45,751 nucleotides of DNA from Muribaculaceae bacterium (GTDB taxonomy: Bacteria > Bacteroidota > Bacteroidia > Bacteroidales > Muribaculaceae): assembly GCA_029060725.1 (NCBI GenBank), contig JAIDTL010000024.1:1-45751 (forward strand). Reading direction: 5' to 3'. Each line of letters opens with the position of its first letter. Position 1 is the first letter of the stretch. A program made the position numbers and the translations under genes. This document shows, piece by piece, positions 44,078-45,751 of the stretch. The notes beneath the pieces are model-generated. The model saw nothing but the letters and a program-made list of their open reading frames with translations, was not told the origin of the DNA and made no database searches.

Positions 44078-44112
44078 ATTCTCAATTTACAATTCTAAAT
44101 TCTCAATTAATT
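44078..44112. repeat. Five-unit heptad array in the cdsA leader
   Basis: ATTCTCA, ATTTACA, ATTCTAA, ATTCTCA, ATTAATT: five uninterrupted 7-base units between the cdsA -7 box and its ATG. Here no stop codon is adjacent, as the flanking genes diverge. Confidence 0.7.
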
Positions 44113-44120
44113 ATAGATTT

Positions 44121-44912
44121 ATGCATAAGTTTTTGGTTCGTGCCGCTTCCGGCATCGTATACGCAGCTGTAATAATATTTTGTATTACATACGGAGGATG
44201 GGCCCTTTGGGCAATGGCCATAGCCTTCGCAATAATTGGAGTCTGCGAGTTTGATAAAATGGCTATGGGATACTCTCCTAAGACTCTACCTATTTACATA
44301 ATCGACATTATCGGAGCCCTTTCTCTTATATGCCTGAGCGTTTGTAGCTATTCAATCATATTGTTTCTTGTCGCTCAAATGATTCGTCTGATATTTTATC
44401 GTACCATAAAATCTAAGGATCCCAACCAGCGCATATCCTCATCAGACGTGATGCTCTATCTCGGACTTCCAATGTGTCTTATGGTATTCGATCCAATGGT
44501 TCGAATTCCTCTTCTCATTTTCGTAATGTTGTGGCTAAATGACTCCGGTGCCTATATCGTTGGTTCCCTTATGGGCAGACATAAGCTATGTCCGTCAATC
44601 TCTCCTAACAAGACATGGGAAGGGTTCTTCGGAGGAATCGTCATTACCGTTCTTGGATCATTCATACTCTTTAAATTGTGTCCTTCATTCTTCGGTATGG
44701 AACAATATGGTGTGGGAATGTGGATGATACTTGCTGTCTCTACCTGCATATTCGGTACTCTCGGAGATTTGCTTGAGTCTAAGATCAAACGTCTCTATGG
44801 TGTCAAGGATTCAGGACATTGGATTCCGGGACATGGAGGTATTCTTGACAGGATTGATTCCTTTCTTATCGCATTCCCAGCCGCATTCATCATCCTTCTC
44901 CTCTTAAAATGA
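44121..44912 (+). CDS. cdsA: Phosphatidate cytidylyltransferase
   Basis: Inner-membrane enzyme making CDP-diacylglycerol from phosphatidic acid and CTP, the branch point of phospholipid synthesis. It has 263 residues with about eight hydrophobic helices. The family signature is at about 213-244: DLLESKIKRLYGVKDSG then HWIPGHGGILDRIDS. NDSGAYIVGSLMGRHKL and SPNKTWEGFFGG (about 142-175) are also typical. Full length. Confidence 0.96.
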   Translation: MHKFLVRAASGIVYAAVIIFCITYGGWALWAMAIAFAIIGVCEFDKMAMGYSPKTLPIYIIDIIGALSLICLSVCSYSIILFLVAQMIRLIFYRTIKSKDPNQRISSSDVMLYLGLPMCLMVFDPMVRIPLLIFVMLWLNDSGAYIVGSLMGRHKLCPSISPNKTWEGFFGGIVITVLGSFILFKLCPSFFGMEQYGVGMWMILAVSTCIFGTLGDLLESKIKRLYGVKDSGHWIPGHGGILDRIDSFLIAFPAAFIILLLLK

Positions 44913-44980
44913 CTTTCTTGACAATCTTTCATTTAAGAAACCTGCTATTTGTGCGAAAAGTCAGTTAAAGAATCAAAGCC

Positions 44981-45460
44981 ATGAAAAGAATTGCTCTCTC
45001 AGTCTTCACTTCATTTCTCCTTTGCACTGCCCCGTCTGCCCAAACTCCTACTCTCACCCATGTATTTGACATAAAAGCCGAAATAAGTGGCGCCATCAAT
45101 GGCGGACCTTGTCCACATGGAGTACGCATTACAATCCCTATCACAGGTGGAGAAGTCACCGGCAAGGTCAATGGGAAAATAATTCCAGGAGGAGCAGACT
45201 ATCAGATTCTGAATCCTGACCAACAAAGATCTGAACTACAAGCCATCTACACAATAATGACCAACGACTCTGTAGCTATACATGTATGCAATGAAGGAAT
45301 CAACAGATTTGCACCTGATGATTCCTACTTCATGACTTCTCCTAAATTTGAATGCGACATCAATTCGCCTTACAACTGGCTCAACAACCGCATCTTCATC
45401 TGCCGCCCCGTAGGCTTCGAGCAGAACGCCATTACATTACGAGTTTGGATGGCTGAATAA
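44981..45460 (+). CDS. Exported DUF3237 protein
   Basis: A 159-residue protein with a signal peptide (1-20, ending APSAQ) and a DUF3237 beta-barrel: ITIPITGGEVTGKVNGKIIP, GGADYQILNPDQQRSELQAI and NRIFICRPVGF match the family. DUF3237 proteins are usually cytoplasmic and uncharacterised; the exported form is a mild oddity. It starts 68 bases after cdsA and could be co-transcribed. Its 3' end overlaps the convergent gene at the edge by 24 bases. Confidence 0.85.
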   Translation: MKRIALSVFTSFLLCTAPSAQTPTLTHVFDIKAEISGAINGGPCPHGVRITIPITGGEVTGKVNGKIIPGGADYQILNPDQQRSELQAIYTIMTNDSVAIHVCNEGINRFAPDDSYFMTSPKFECDINSPYNWLNNRIFICRPVGFEQNAITLRVWMAE

Positions 45461-45751
45461 AGGAATTCGTAAATCTGCCATTATATTGATGCCAGACTTT
45501 TCGATGAGAATATCTTTCAGTTCTATCTTCTCAAGGAGAAGTTTCAGTTTCTCTATATTAGCAAGGTTTACTCTAATGCGGTTGCCTTCTTCCTTACTAA
45601 TACTATCCTTAATATCCGGAATTCGTTTTACCAAATAAGACAATGCCGGAGAAATAATCATCTTGGTCAGTCCTCCATCGTAAGCAACGATAATATTGTC
45701 AGGCGTCACCTTCACTATCTTAAGTTTTATTCCAAGACGTATATCCTTTAT
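45437..45751 (-). CDS. Partial hypothetical protein at the right edge
   Basis: The frame is open to the end of the window, so the gene's start lies outside; at least 104 residues are visible. A GTG at 45715 is internal and probably not the start. The visible part alternates short beta-like strands and polar loops (IRLGIKLKIVKVTPDN, NRIRVNLANIEKLKLLLEKI, GINIMADLRIPLF), without cysteines or membrane helices. I do not recognise it. It is convergent with the DUF3237 gene and overlaps it by 24 bases. Confidence 0.6.
   Translation of the reverse strand: MKDIRLGIKLKIVKVTPDNIIVAYDGGLTKMIISPALSYLVKRIPDIKDSISKEEGNRIRVNLANIEKLKLLLEKIELKDILIEKSGINIMADLRIPLFSHPNS

Overview
The window looks like chromosome of a gut Bacteroidales bacterium, most likely Muribaculaceae or a close relative. 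This is inferred from three things: the content (type V pilus genes, a PL11 lyase, a C10 protease, DUF3575, DUF4293, DUF5063, M18 peptidase), many upstream matches to the Bacteroidetes sigma promoter (TTTG, 19-20 bases, TAnnTTTG), and weak ribosome binding sites. No rRNA, tRNA, CRISPR array, insertion sequence or phage gene was recognised.

Layout. 1-8.2 kb: ftsK on the minus strand, then a plus-strand unit of a 59-residue membrane protein, dxs, trkA and trkH (isoprenoid precursor synthesis and K+ uptake). 8.3-17.3 kb: an iron alcohol dehydrogenase, divergent from a secreted rhamnogalacturonan lyase (PL11), a secreted C10 cysteine protease, a lipoprotein, a 42-residue glycine-zipper protein and a secreted alpha/beta hydrolase. 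17.4-21.0 kb: a type V pilus cluster (DUF3575 outer-membrane protein, FimB/Mfa2-like subunit, fimbrillin). 21.0-25.2 kb: pgeF with a small membrane protein, a secreted leucine-rich-repeat protein with a long structured leader, a 72-residue membrane protein and an unknown lipoprotein. 25.2-33.3 kb (minus): rpe and dedA; then proS, dipeptidyl peptidase, an unknown membrane protein and miaA; then DUF4293. 33.5-38.1 kb: a TPR protein convergent with dnaA, then an NlpC/P60 hydrolase. 38.4-40.6 kb: secreted GH13 amylase and rubrerythrin. 40.7-45.7 kb: M18 aminopeptidase, DUF5063, an MBL hydrolase and rsmG (minus), cdsA and a DUF3237 protein (plus), and a cut-off gene at the right edge.

How it fits together. 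Housekeeping genes (division, replication initiation, tRNA modification, translation, phospholipid and isoprenoid synthesis) are interleaved with surface and secreted functions for polysaccharide, peptide and starch use and for adhesion. The PL11 lyase and C10 protease share a short C-terminal tail.

The most unusual pattern is a set of degenerate short tandem arrays with a period of 7 (sometimes 8) bases. In seven genes (ftsK, DUF4293, TPR, nlpC, M18, MBL, rsmG) the array starts at the stop codon, so the stop is the first triplet of the first unit. Units usually begin TAA or CAA, and a period that is not a multiple of 3 moves TAA through all reading frames. A second dispersed element is a GGGACGCACG hairpin that follows three exported-protein genes as an apparent terminator.
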